Assembly (NCBI GenBank): GCA_002239005.1
Contig: MPNL01000001.1
Span: 172,205 to 236,204, forward strand
Direction of reading: 5' to 3'
From: Truepera sp. bin119
GTDB taxonomy: Bacteria; Deinococcota; Deinococci; Deinococcales; Trueperaceae
DNA length: 64,000 nucleotides
The notes below the pieces were generated by a model. That model ran no database searches and was not told the origin of the DNA. It saw only the letters and a list, made by a program, of their open reading frames with translations. A program made the translations under genes and the position numbers. Below, one piece after another: positions 8,167 through 16,580 of this stretch; positions within the stretch are counted from its first letter, which is position 1, and every line of letters starts with the position of its first letter.

Positions 8167-9140
8167 CAACCGGCCCCACCTACCTGGTCACAGGGGGTAT
8201 GGGCTGCCTCGGCACCTGGACGCTCCACCACCTCGTTCGCGAGGGCAAGCGGGCTATCAGCTTCGATCTGAGCGAGGATCGGCACCGGCTCAATCTCCTG
8301 CTGACCCCCGAGGAGCAGGGGGCCATCACCTTCCTGAAGGGCGACCTCACCGACTTCGGCCAGGTCCACGAGGCGCTAGAGGGCTGCGGTGTCACCCATG
8401 TCGTGCACCTCGCAGCGCTGCAGATCCCCTTCTGCAAGGCCGATCCGGTGCTGGGCGCGCGGGTGAACGTCGGCGGCACCGTCAACATCTTCGAGGCGGC
8501 TCGCCTAGCGGGCCTGAAGCATATCGCCTACGCCTCGTCGGTCGCCGTCTACGGCCCCCCAAGCGTCTACCGGCCCGAAGTGATCGCTGCCGACTCCCCG
8601 TTCGACCCACGGACCCTCTACGGGGTCTACAAGCAGGCGAACGAGGGCACCGCCCGCATCTACTGGCAGGACCACAAGCTGAGCAGCACCACGCTCCGCC
8701 CCTACACGGTGTACGGGGTCGGCCGGGACCAGGGGGTGACCAGCGAACCGACCAAGGCGATGCTCGCGGCTGCGGCCGGGCGCGACTATCAGATCAGCTT
8801 CGGCGGCACCATGCAGTTCCAGCTCGCCTCGGACGTCGCGAAGCAGTTTATCGAGGCCGCCGAGACACCCCTGAGCGGCGCCTATGGGTTCGCACTCGGG
8901 ACTACCCCGACCGCCATCGCCGAGGTCGCCGCCCTAATTGAGCGAGAGCGGCCCGGAGTCTCCGTGACCTGCGACGAGACCCCCCTCCCCTTTCCCCAAG
9001 GGATCGACAGCGGGGAGTTCAAGACCCGGCTGCCCCGGGTGGTCGAGACGCCCCTCGCAGACGGCATCCGCCAGACCATCGAGCACTTCGAGACTCTCCT
9101 CGCCAAGGGGTACCTGAACCCAGAGCCCCCGACCACCTGA
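8163..9140 (+). CDS. NAD(P)-dependent epimerase/dehydratase (extended SDR)
   Basis: The product is about 325 residues. The Rossmann motif TGGMGCLG is near residue 9, and YGVYK (catalytic Y-x3-K) is near residue 154, preceded by ASSVAVYG with the catalytic serine region. This matches GalE-like or sugar-acid dehydrogenases of the extended SDR family. I place the start at TTG 8163, which overlaps the TGA of the FAH gene (TTGA). The same frame is open further upstream, but only inside that gene. The neighbours point to a role in oxidising or epimerising a sugar or sugar acid rather than in cell-wall sugar synthesis. Confidence 0.9.
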   Translation: MTTGPTYLVTGGMGCLGTWTLHHLVREGKRAISFDLSEDRHRLNLLLTPEEQGAITFLKGDLTDFGQVHEALEGCGVTHVVHLAALQIPFCKADPVLGARVNVGGTVNIFEAARLAGLKHIAYASSVAVYGPPSVYRPEVIAADSPFDPRTLYGVYKQANEGTARIYWQDHKLSSTTLRPYTVYGVGRDQGVTSEPTKAMLAAAAGRDYQISFGGTMQFQLASDVAKQFIEAAETPLSGAYGFALGTTPTAIAEVAALIERERPGVSVTCDETPLPFPQGIDSGEFKTRLPRVVETPLADGIRQTIEHFETLLAKGYLNPEPPTT

Positions 9141-9146
9141 GTCGCC

Positions 9147-10178
9147 ATGGCGGGACCGGAAGCTGAACTAGACATCGAGAGGCCCGACGCGCTCCTCGCC
9201 TACCTCGAACGGTCCGGCCGCATCGCGCCCGGCGAACAGTCGCAACTGACCAATCTCCGGGGCGGCGTCTCGAACCGGACGGTGCTCATCACCCGACCCG
9301 GGGGCGAAGCCTGGGTGCTCAAACAGGCGCTTCCCAAGTTGCGGGTCGAGGTCGACTGGTTCAGCAGCCCGGAGCGGACCCACCGGGAGGCGGAGGGGTT
9401 GCGCTGGCTCTCGCGACTGACCCCCGCAGGCAGCGTCCCCCGGCTGGTATTCGAGGATCGGGACCGCAATCTGCTGGCGATGGAGGCGGCACCCCGGCCG
9501 CACCGGAACTGGAAGGAGTTGCTGCTCGAGGGCGAGGTGGACGGCGATCTGGTCCGCCAGTTTGGCACCCTCCTGGGGACCATTCATCGCAGCGGCTCAG
9601 AGCAGCGCGACGGGGTGGCAAAGGTGTTCGACGATCGCTCCTTCTTCGAATCACTCCGGCTCGAGCCCTACCACCTGTTCAGCGCAGAGCGGACCCCCGC
9701 CGCGGCCCCCTTCCTGACCGACCTCGTCGCGGAGACCCGCAGGGAGCGCCTGACGCTCGTCCACGGCGACTACAGCCCGAAGAATATCCTGGTCCACCGC
9801 GGCCGCCTGATCCTGCTCGATCACGAGGTCATCCACTTCGGCGACCCAGCCTTCGACCTAGGCTTTGCCCTCACCCACCTCCTCAGCAAGGCCCATCACC
9901 TCAAGGGGGCTCGTGACACCTTCCTCAAAGCCGGCGAGGAGTTCTGGCAGAGCTATCTCAAGGCGCTCGGAGAGGTCCCCTGGCTCGCAAAACTAGAGGG
10001 GCGAGCGGTGCGCCATACGCTCGCCTGCCTGCTGGCCCGAGCCTGCGGTCGCTCCCCCCTCGAGTATCTCGGGCCAGCCGCCCGGGCGGCCCAGCGCAAC
10101 GCCGTCCTGACGCTCCTCACCACCCCGCCCCAACGCACCCCGGACCTCATCCGGCGTTTCGCAAAGGAGCTGCCCTGA
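9147..10178 (+). CDS. aminoglycoside phosphotransferase-like (APH/ChoK fold) small-molecule kinase
   Basis: The 343-residue protein has the APH fold. The N-lobe lysine is in WVLKQALPKL (about residues 56-65), the catalytic loop is LVHGDYSPKNILV, and the metal-binding segment LLDHEVIHFGDPAFDLGF follows. Such kinases phosphorylate sugars, choline, methylthioribose or antibiotics. It starts 6 bp after the epimerase gene and ends in a TGATG overlap with the enolase gene. The likeliest role is phosphorylation of the metabolite made by the operon. An antibiotic-resistance function is not suggested by this context. Confidence 0.85.
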   Translation: MAGPEAELDIERPDALLAYLERSGRIAPGEQSQLTNLRGGVSNRTVLITRPGGEAWVLKQALPKLRVEVDWFSSPERTHREAEGLRWLSRLTPAGSVPRLVFEDRDRNLLAMEAAPRPHRNWKELLLEGEVDGDLVRQFGTLLGTIHRSGSEQRDGVAKVFDDRSFFESLRLEPYHLFSAERTPAAAPFLTDLVAETRRERLTLVHGDYSPKNILVHRGRLILLDHEVIHFGDPAFDLGFALTHLLSKAHHLKGARDTFLKAGEEFWQSYLKALGEVPWLAKLEGRAVRHTLACLLARACGRSPLEYLGPAARAAQRNAVLTLLTTPPQRTPDLIRRFAKELP

Positions 10179-11455
10179 TGCCTACCATCGCAGACCTGGG
10201 AGGTCTCGAGATCCTCGACAGTCGGGGACGTCCCACGGTACTGGCCCGCTGCACCCTGGCCAGCGGCGCTGTCGGGAGCGCCTCGGTACCCTCAGGAGCC
10301 TCGACGGGCCGGGCAGAGGCCTTAGAACTGCGCGACGGCGACCCCGAACGCTACCGGGGACTGGGCTGCCGGAAGGCCGTCTCCCACCTGCGGGGCGAAT
10401 TGCGAGAAGCCCTCAAGGGTCAGACCTTCGAGCACCAGTGCGAACTCGACCGGGCGCTGATCGCGCTCGACGGAACCGACGGCAAAGCCCGGCTGGGAGC
10501 CAACGCTATCCTCGCAGCCTCGCTCGCCTTCGCCCGCGCGGCGGCAGAGGGCAATAGCCCCCTCTACCGCCACCTCGCCGAGGCGTTCGGGCACGAGCCG
10601 ATCACCCTGCCGAGGCCCACGGTCAACCTGTTCAGCGGCGGCAAGCACGCGGGCGGGCAGGTCGACATCCAGGATGTGCTCCTTATCCCAGAGGCCGCGA
10701 CCACTATGGACGAGGCGCTGGCGACGGTCTACGACATCTATCAGCACGCCGCCGAAAGGGCCGGGGAACGTTATGGGGTGCGGGCCCTGGTAGCTGACGA
10801 GGGGGGCCTCGCCCCCCCCTTTCCCACCGCCGAGGCGATGATCGAGGAGGCGCTCGAGGCCATCTCGGCGGCGGGCTACACCCCAGGGGAGGAGGTGGCG
10901 CTGGCTGTCGACGTGGCCTCGAGTCACTTCTTCCAAGGGGGCCTGTACCGGCTCGGCGAGGAGGCGCTCGAGGCCCAGGGGATGATCGAGCGGCTGCTCG
11001 GCTGGCTCGACGCCTACCCGATCCGGAGTATCGAGGACGGCCTGGCCGAGGACGACTGGGATCACTGGCCCGAATTGCGAGAGCGGGTCGGCGGTCGGGC
11101 GCTGGTGCTGGGCGACGACCTCCTCTGCTCCAACCCCAGGCGGGTCGACCGGGCGCTCAAGACCGGCGCCACCGACGCGCTGCTGCTCAAGGTAAATCAG
11201 ATCGGCACCCTGACCGAGGCCGATCGGGCGCTGAAGCTAGCCCGCTCGGCCGGCTGGGCCGTGACCGTGAGCGCCCGCAGCGGAGAGACGGAGGATGACT
11301 GGCTCGCAGACCTCGCCACCGGCTGGGACGGGGATTTTATCAAGATCGGCTCGCTGACCCGCTCCGAGCGACTCGCCAAGTACAATCGCCTGCGGGCCAT
11401 CGAGGAGGAGACCGGCTTCGCTCTCGCCCGTTGGCACCGGGACGGGAATCCCTGA
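10178..11455 (+). CDS. divergent enolase paralogue in a catabolic operon
   Basis: The 425-residue protein aligns along its whole length with enolase. It retains SGASTG, the metal ligands (D in AVDVASS, E in SIEDGLAEDDW, D in LGDDLL), the general acid/base region ADEGGLAP and the catalytic Lys in LLKVNQIGT. Two active-site positions differ. The SHRSGETED motif reads SARSGETED, so the His is replaced by Ala. The Glu of the DIQE/LQEF region is Asp (VDIQD). The start overlaps the kinase stop. A housekeeping glycolytic enolase would normally keep both residues. I infer a changed substrate, such as a phosphorylated sugar acid, but ordinary enolase activity cannot be excluded. Confidence 0.88.
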   Translation: MPTIADLGGLEILDSRGRPTVLARCTLASGAVGSASVPSGASTGRAEALELRDGDPERYRGLGCRKAVSHLRGELREALKGQTFEHQCELDRALIALDGTDGKARLGANAILAASLAFARAAAEGNSPLYRHLAEAFGHEPITLPRPTVNLFSGGKHAGGQVDIQDVLLIPEAATTMDEALATVYDIYQHAAERAGERYGVRALVADEGGLAPPFPTAEAMIEEALEAISAAGYTPGEEVALAVDVASSHFFQGGLYRLGEEALEAQGMIERLLGWLDAYPIRSIEDGLAEDDWDHWPELRERVGGRALVLGDDLLCSNPRRVDRALKTGATDALLLKVNQIGTLTEADRALKLARSAGWAVTVSARSGETEDDWLADLATGWDGDFIKIGSLTRSERLAKYNRLRAIEEETGFALARWHRDGNP

Positions 11456-11504
11456 GATGCTCAGAGCCCGGCCCGCCCGGGTCTCCGGAAAGCGGAGGTG
11501 CCTC

Positions 11505-11777
11505 TTGGCACGCATCAGACTGGCCTATATCGGTGGTGGCAGCACCCGCGCCCAGGACATCCTGTCATGGCTGCCCGACTACTGGCGGCACTACCGTGAA
11601 CAGGCCGAGGCGGAGATCCCTCAACTCGACCCAGAGCGCTCCCGGGGTGGCATCTTCGAACTCGAGTTGGCCTTCGACCTCATGGACGCCATCTACACCG
11701 CCTCTGGCGAGATCCTGCCGGCACTTCAGTCGACCGCCCGCTCCGACGCCTTCCTCGGTGCTGGCGACACCCCTTGA
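11505..11777 (+). pseudogene. family-4 glycosidase remnant with internal deletion
   Basis: A TTG start at 11505 behind GGAGG opens a frame beginning RIRLAYIGGGSTRA, the NAD-binding start of family-4 glycosidases (alpha-galactosidase/6-phospho-glucosidase group). Directly after it the frame jumps to a motif that normally lies near the middle of these proteins (RSRGGIFELELAFDLMDAIY). It then stops after about 90 residues, whereas the family has about 430. I infer a deletion of roughly 200 codons plus loss of the C-terminal part. It lies between the enolase operon and a broken sugar importer. Confidence 0.65.
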
Positions 11778-11862
11778 GAGCCGCATAGCCTTCATCCCTT
11801 CATCATTGAGGGCGAGAACGCCAAGACCGGACGGATCAGCTTCTTCACCTGAGTGGAATGAG

Positions 11863-11991
11863 TTGAACGGCTCGATCATCAGCCCGACCCTAGAGTCGAT
11901 CTGGGCCGGCGAAGCCAACCCGGCAGAGGTGCTGCCGGAACTCTGCTCGCAGGTAGACGCCTTCCCGAGCGACAACGGCTACGGCAACTAG
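11863..11991 (+). pseudogene. C-terminal remnant of a sugar ABC substrate-binding protein
   Basis: The last about 40 codons before the MalF-like gene (SPTLESIWAGEANPAEVLPE followed by a short helix) look like the final helices of a family-1 sugar-binding protein. In that family an A-G-E-x-x-P-x-E-x-L-P motif precedes the C-terminus. No body or signal peptide is present, so the binding protein has been lost from this operon. The assignment rests on a short motif. Confidence 0.5.
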
Positions 11992-12007
11992 CCGCTCTAC
12001 AACCCCC

Positions 12008-12938
12008 TTGCTGGCTCGCTGGCTGGGCCTGAATCGGTGGCTGCCCCACCAGCAGAGCGAAGGCTACCCGTTCCTGTTGCCGAACCTGATCGGCTTCGCC
12101 ATCTTCGTGCTGGTGCCGATCCTCGGGGCCTTTGCGCTCAGCTTCTTCCGCTGGAACCTGCTCACCCCGCCGGAGTTTGCCGGGGTGAATAGCTACGTCC
12201 AACTCATCACCCAGGACGCGGTCTTCCGCAAGGTGCTCGGCAACACCCTGTTCTATGCGGTGACCATATGTCCTGGTCCAGTTGGTGTTCGGCCTCCTGT
12301 TCGCCGTCGCCCTGAATCAGGGCATCCGCGGTCTCGAGATCTACCGGCTGATCTACTTCATGCCGGTGGTGACCAATATCGTTGCGGTCGCCATCATCTT
12401 CCAATGGCTGCTGAACCGCAACTTCGGCATCACCAACGCCTGGGTCTGGCAGCTCGCGGAGTCGACCGGCTGGAACATCGCTCCGCCCGACTGGCTCAAT
12501 AGCTCCGTGTGGGCCAAGCCCGCGGTCGTACTGCTGACCGTCTGGAAGAATGTCGGCTTTACCATGGTCATCTACTTAGCGGGGCTTCAGGCGGTGCCTG
12601 ACAGCCTCTACGATGCCGCCAAGGTCGACGGGGCCAGCAGCTGGCAGCGCTTCCGCTACGTCACCATCCCTATGGTCAGCCCCACCACCTTCTTTCTGCT
12701 AGTCATCCAGATGATCGGCGCCTTCCAACTCTTCTCGGAACCGTTCGTGCTGACCCGAGGCGGACCTGCGCAGGCAACCCTTTCGATCGTCTACTATATC
12801 TACCAGAACGCTTTCGAGTTCGGCCGCATGGGCAAGGCAACCGCTATCGCCTAGCTGCTATTCGCCATCATCTTCCTCTTCACCGTGATCCAGGTGCGCC
12901 TGCAGCGCCGCTGGGTCCACTACGAGACGGGGAGCTGA
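12008..12938 (+). pseudogene. sugar ABC permease (MalF/UgpA-like), frameshifted with an internal stop
   Basis: The N-terminal frame starts at TTG 12008 and carries the first helices (FLLPNLIGFAIFVLVPILGA). It loses frame near 12267, where removing one base restores TLFYAVTIVLVQLVFGLL. The second frame carries the EAA loop DAAKVDGASSWQRFRYV and is interrupted by TAG at 12852-12854. The same frame then continues with the last helix (LLFAIIFLFTVIQV) to TGA at 12936-12938. Two independent lesions argue for true decay rather than a sequencing error. The partner MalG-like gene downstream is intact. Confidence 0.8.
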
Positions 12939-12941
12939 GCC

Positions 12942-13781
12942 GTGGTCCAAGCCTCTCAGAGACCAGACCGACGCCGCATCAACTGGGGCAAACTGGCTCT
13001 ACATCTAGGCCTTATCCTCGGCAGTTCGCTGATGCTCTTGCCCTTTCTGTGGATGGTCTCCACCTCGCTGAAGCTCCCCCGCGAGATCTTCACCTTTCCC
13101 CCCACCTGGATCCCCAGCGAGTTCGCCTGGTCGAACTACACCAAAGCGCTTACAGCTATGCCCTTCAGCCGCTTCTATCTCAACAGCTTAGCTGTCGCCA
13201 TCGCCGTCACCCTGCTGACCATCCTCACCTCGGCGCTTGCCGCCTTCGCCAGACTCCGCTTCCGGGGCCGTGATACCCTCTTCCTCATCTATCTGGCGAC
13301 GCTGATGATCCCCTTCACCATGCTGCTGATACCCAACTTCGTCCTCATCCGACAGTTCAACTGGTACGACAGCTACCAGGCCCTGATCCTGCCCCCTGCC
13401 TTCGCCATCTTCCTGCTCCGCCAATACTTCCGAGGTATCCCCCAGGAACTCGATGACGCCGCCCGCATGGACGGCGCCTCCTCGTTCCGGATATGGTGGC
13501 AGATCATCATGCCCAACAGCGCCCCGGTCATCGCAGCGCTGGCGATCTTCGTCTTCCTCGGCAACTGGAACGAGTTCCTGTGGCCGCTCGTGGTCACCAA
13601 TTCCCCTGAGATGCGCACCATACCTGTGGGCTTAAGCGCCTTCCAGGGCCAGTTCAACGTGCGCTGGGAGCTGCTCATGGCCGCCGCCGTGGTCGCCATG
13701 CTGCCGATCATCGTGGTCTACCTATTCGCCCAACAGTGGTTCATCAAGGGGATCACGATCACGGGCATGGGGGGACGCTAG
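12942..13781 (+). CDS. sugar ABC permease, MalG/UgpE-like
   Basis: The 279-residue protein is full length, with six predicted helices. The conserved EAA loop ELDDAARMDGASSFRIWWQI is at about residues 168-187, and the MalG-type C-terminus ends IKGITITGMGGR. It starts with GTG at 12942, 3 bp after the broken MalF-like gene. Because the partner permease, binding protein and glycosidase are decayed, it is probably non-functional as a transporter unless it pairs with another permease. Confidence 0.92.
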   Translation: MVQASQRPDRRRINWGKLALHLGLILGSSLMLLPFLWMVSTSLKLPREIFTFPPTWIPSEFAWSNYTKALTAMPFSRFYLNSLAVAIAVTLLTILTSALAAFARLRFRGRDTLFLIYLATLMIPFTMLLIPNFVLIRQFNWYDSYQALILPPAFAIFLLRQYFRGIPQELDDAARMDGASSFRIWWQIIMPNSAPVIAALAIFVFLGNWNEFLWPLVVTNSPEMRTIPVGLSAFQGQFNVRWELLMAAAVVAMLPIIVVYLFAQQWFIKGITITGMGGR

Positions 13782-13795
13782 CGGGATGAGGCAGG

Positions 13796-13810
13796 CCCTC
13801 CGGGAGATAG
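13796..13810 (+). repeat. 15-bp direct repeat, left copy, flanking the giant ankyrin gene
   Basis: The sequence ccctccgggagatag occurs here and again at 16549-16563, on either side of the ankyrin gene. It may mark the footprint of insertion or recombination of the ankyrin cassette. Confidence 0.6.
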
Positions 13811-13895
13811 GGTCTTCCACGTCGAGATGCAACAGGCGGGTCGCTGGGAGTCGCCCACAGTGCCTGGTCACTACGCTACAGCCGAACTCGCCACC

Positions 13896-13910
13896 AGACC
13901 CGAAGAGTCC
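13896..13910 (-). repeat. mini-hairpin element copy
   Basis: On the minus strand this reads GGACTC-TTC-GGGTCT, one of the 15-nt stem-loops found repeatedly in the transposase loci. It lies in the non-coding stretch upstream of the giant ankyrin gene. Confidence 0.6.
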
Positions 13911-13958
13911 GAATCTCGGGACAGTGGTGAGGTTGCTCTATAGGAAGTAGGATGCGGC

Positions 13959-13973
13959 AGACCCAAAGAGTCT
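13959..13973 (-). repeat. mini-hairpin element copy with compensatory change
   Basis: On the minus strand this reads AGACTC-TTT-GGGTCT. Relative to GGACTC-x3-GGGTCC, both outermost bases have changed, G to A and C to T, so the first pair is kept. It lies about 20 bp upstream of the ankyrin start. Confidence 0.6.
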
Positions 13974-13990
13974 GGCTTTGAAGTTGGAGG

Positions 13991-16495
13991 ATGACCTTGA
14001 GACTGAGATATCTGCTGGTGGTTGCGGGCGTACTCGCATTAGCGAGTCAGGGGTTTGCGCAGGGGTGTGAGGGATGGAACACGAGCCTATTCTTCTTGTC
14101 TGCCACGCCTACAGAAGTGGAGAATTGCCTTGCTGCTGGGGCAGATGTGAATGCTCGGAGCGCCGGGTTGGGCGACACCCCCCTGCACCTTGCAGCCCGG
14201 TTCAGCGCCAACCCTGCCATCATCACAGCTCTGCTCGACGCCGGGGCAGACACGACTACTCAGGACAACAGGGGCAAGACCCCCTGGGACTATGCCAAGG
14301 ACCGAGAAGGACTCGAGGGCTCTGACGCCTACCGGCGACTAAGCGAGGCGAGCGAGGTGCAGGCGGTTGCCGCAGAGTGTGCGGCGTGGAACACGGCGGA
14401 TTTCTTCTTCTGGGCCACATCGGCGACGGTGGCAGATTGCCTTGCTGCTGGTGCAGAGGTAAATACCCGGAACGCAGATGGCAACACCCCCTTGCAATTC
14501 GCAGCGGCGAACAGTACCGACCCCACCGTCATCCGCATCCTAGTGGGGGCGGGGGCCGGGGTGAATGCTCGCGGTGGTGGTGGCTGGACCGCATTGCACC
14601 GGGCGGCCGCGTCCACCGACAGCCCCACCATCATCACAGCCCTAGTGGACGCTGGAGCAGAGGTGGATGCCCGGGACGAGGATGGCTTGACTCCCCTGCA
14701 CCTCGCGGCCTTGTATACCGACAACCCCACCATCATCACAGCCTTGGTTGCCGCTGGCTCAGACGTGAATGCTCGGGCGGACTCTGGCTTCACCCCCCTG
14801 CACATGGCGGCCTACGGCAGTGACAACCTCGCCATCATCACAGCCCTGCTCGACGCCGGGGCAGACGCAACCGCTCGGGACGACGATGGCAACACCCCCT
14901 GGAACTACGCCGAGGACCGAGAAGAACTCGAGGGTACAGACGCCTATCGGAGGTTAGAGGAACAAGCGGTTGCAGCGGAGTGTGAAGGGTGGAACACGTC
15001 GGAGTTCTTCGAGCGGGTCACGGTTGCAGGGGTGCAGGTCTGTCTCGAAATCGGGGCCGATGTGAATGCCCGAGACGACGAGTACGACGCCACCCCCCTG
15101 CACAACGCGGCCTGGTTCAACGACAACCCTGCTGTTATCACAGCCCTGCTCAACGCCGGGGCCGATGTGAATGCTCGGGATAGAGCTGGCGACACCCCTC
15201 TACACAATGCGGCCCGGTTCAACGACAACCCTGCTGTTATCACAGCCCTGCTCAACGCCGGGGCAGACGCAGCGATCCAAAACGGCGTAGGCAACACCCC
15301 CTGGAACTACGCCGAGGACCGAGAAGAACTCGAGGGCTCTGGTGCTTACGAGCGACTAGCGGAGCACGCGGTTGCCGCAGAGTGTGCGGAGTGGAGCACA
15401 AGTGTGTTCTTTGAGTCGGCGACGCTAGCGGAGGTACAGGCTTGCCTCGCTGCTGGGGCCGATGTGAATGCTCGGAGCGCCGGATTGGGCGGCACGCCCC
15501 TGCACTGGGCGGGCTTCTCCAGCAACGATCCCGCCATCATCCGGGCCCTGGTGTCTGCCGGAGCGAGGGTGAACGCTGGAGACGAGGACGGCGATGCTCC
15601 CTTATTCTATGCGGCCCAGGGGGGCACACCCGCCGTCATCAGGGCATTGGTAGAGGCTGGAGGCGACGTGTATGCCCGGAGCGAGAATGGCTGGACCCCC
15701 CTGCACCATGCAGTCTTGTACAACGACAGCCCTGCTGTCATCCGGGCCCTGGTGTCTGCCGGAGCGGAGGTGAACGCTGGAGACGAGGACGGCGACACCC
15801 CCCTGCACCTAGCTGCCTACGATGGTGATGACCCTGCCATCATCCAGGCCCTGGTAGCTGGCGGCGCAAATGTGAATGCCCGGGACGAGGACGGCTGGAC
15901 CCCGCTGTACCACGCCGTCTTGTATAACGCCAACCCTGCCGTCATCAGTGCCTTAGTGAGCGCTGGGGCAGATGTGAATGCTCGGGATAGAGCTGGCGAC
16001 ACCCCTCTACACAATGCGGCCCGGTTCAACGACAACCCCGCTATTATCACAGCCTTGCTGGACGCTGGAGCAGATGTGGACGCCCGGTATGGGGAGAGTC
16101 GCTGGACCCCCCTGCACTACGCGGCTGCGGGCAGCGACAACCCCGCCATCATCCGGGCCCTGGTAGCTGGCGGCGCAAATGTGAATGCCCGGGATGAGAA
16201 CGGCCAGGCTCCTCTGCATATCGCGGCCGCATACAATGATGCCCCTGCCATTATCATGGCCCTAGTGGGCGCCGGGGCGTGGCTGGAGGTGCGAACGACC
16301 GAGTACGACACCACTCCCCTACACCATGCGGCCGGATACAATGATGCCCCTGCCGTTATCATGGCCCTTCTCGACGCCGGGGCCGACGGGGCCGCCCAAA
16401 CCAACTGGGGTGCGACCCCTTGGGACCTTGCCCAAGACAACGAAGCCCTCAGAGGTACGGACGCTTGGTGGCGCCTAGCCGCCGCGCGTTTCTAG
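13991..16495 (+). CDS. giant secreted ankyrin-repeat protein, four modules
   Basis: The 834-residue protein has a Sec signal peptide (residues 1-24, ending GFAQ). It contains four consecutive modules, at about residues 26-117, 130-322, 331-456 and 465-834. Each opens with the head C-x-x-W-N/S-T-x-x-F-F plus a later Cys, contains ankyrin repeats (NPAIITALLDAGADVNARD core), and closes with TPW-[DN]-x-A-[EQK]-D and a short helix. The fourth module is longest, with about ten repeats. ATG at 13991 sits directly on GGAGG, while TTG at 13997 has proper spacing and matches the paralogue's start, so it may be the true start. I infer an extracytoplasmic binding protein; its partner is unknown. Confidence 0.9.
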   Translation: MTLRLRYLLVVAGVLALASQGFAQGCEGWNTSLFFLSATPTEVENCLAAGADVNARSAGLGDTPLHLAARFSANPAIITALLDAGADTTTQDNRGKTPWDYAKDREGLEGSDAYRRLSEASEVQAVAAECAAWNTADFFFWATSATVADCLAAGAEVNTRNADGNTPLQFAAANSTDPTVIRILVGAGAGVNARGGGGWTALHRAAASTDSPTIITALVDAGAEVDARDEDGLTPLHLAALYTDNPTIITALVAAGSDVNARADSGFTPLHMAAYGSDNLAIITALLDAGADATARDDDGNTPWNYAEDREELEGTDAYRRLEEQAVAAECEGWNTSEFFERVTVAGVQVCLEIGADVNARDDEYDATPLHNAAWFNDNPAVITALLNAGADVNARDRAGDTPLHNAARFNDNPAVITALLNAGADAAIQNGVGNTPWNYAEDREELEGSGAYERLAEHAVAAECAEWSTSVFFESATLAEVQACLAAGADVNARSAGLGGTPLHWAGFSSNDPAIIRALVSAGARVNAGDEDGDAPLFYAAQGGTPAVIRALVEAGGDVYARSENGWTPLHHAVLYNDSPAVIRALVSAGAEVNAGDEDGDTPLHLAAYDGDDPAIIQALVAGGANVNARDEDGWTPLYHAVLYNANPAVISALVSAGADVNARDRAGDTPLHNAARFNDNPAIITALLDAGADVDARYGESRWTPLHYAAAGSDNPAIIRALVAGGANVNARDENGQAPLHIAAAYNDAPAIIMALVGAGAWLEVRTTEYDTTPLHHAAGYNDAPAVIMALLDAGADGAAQTNWGATPWDLAQDNEALRGTDAWWRLAAARF

Positions 16496-16563
16496 TGGGA
16501 CTCCTGCTAGCGGTTTGGAGCTTGCCCGCGCTTGCGGCACAAACGGGCCCCTCCGGGAGATAG
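16468..16563 (+). other. orphan signal-peptide-like ORF overlapping the ankyrin gene end
   Basis: In the +1 frame relative to the ankyrin tail, a GTG at 16468 opens a 31-codon frame. It encodes Arg-Arg followed by a hydrophobic core and an A-A-Q cleavage site (RRAFLVGLLLAVWSLPALAA), then stops at TAG 16561-16563 inside the right 15-bp repeat. It resembles an exported protein's signal peptide whose body has been cut away. It may be chance, since the frame overlaps a coding region. Confidence 0.35.
16549..16563 (+). repeat. 15-bp direct repeat, right copy, flanking the giant ankyrin gene
   Basis: This second copy of ccctccgggagatag lies 54 bp after the ankyrin stop codon and 18 bp before the next permease start. 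Confidence 0.6.
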
Positions 16564-16580
16564 ACTACCTAACTGACGAC

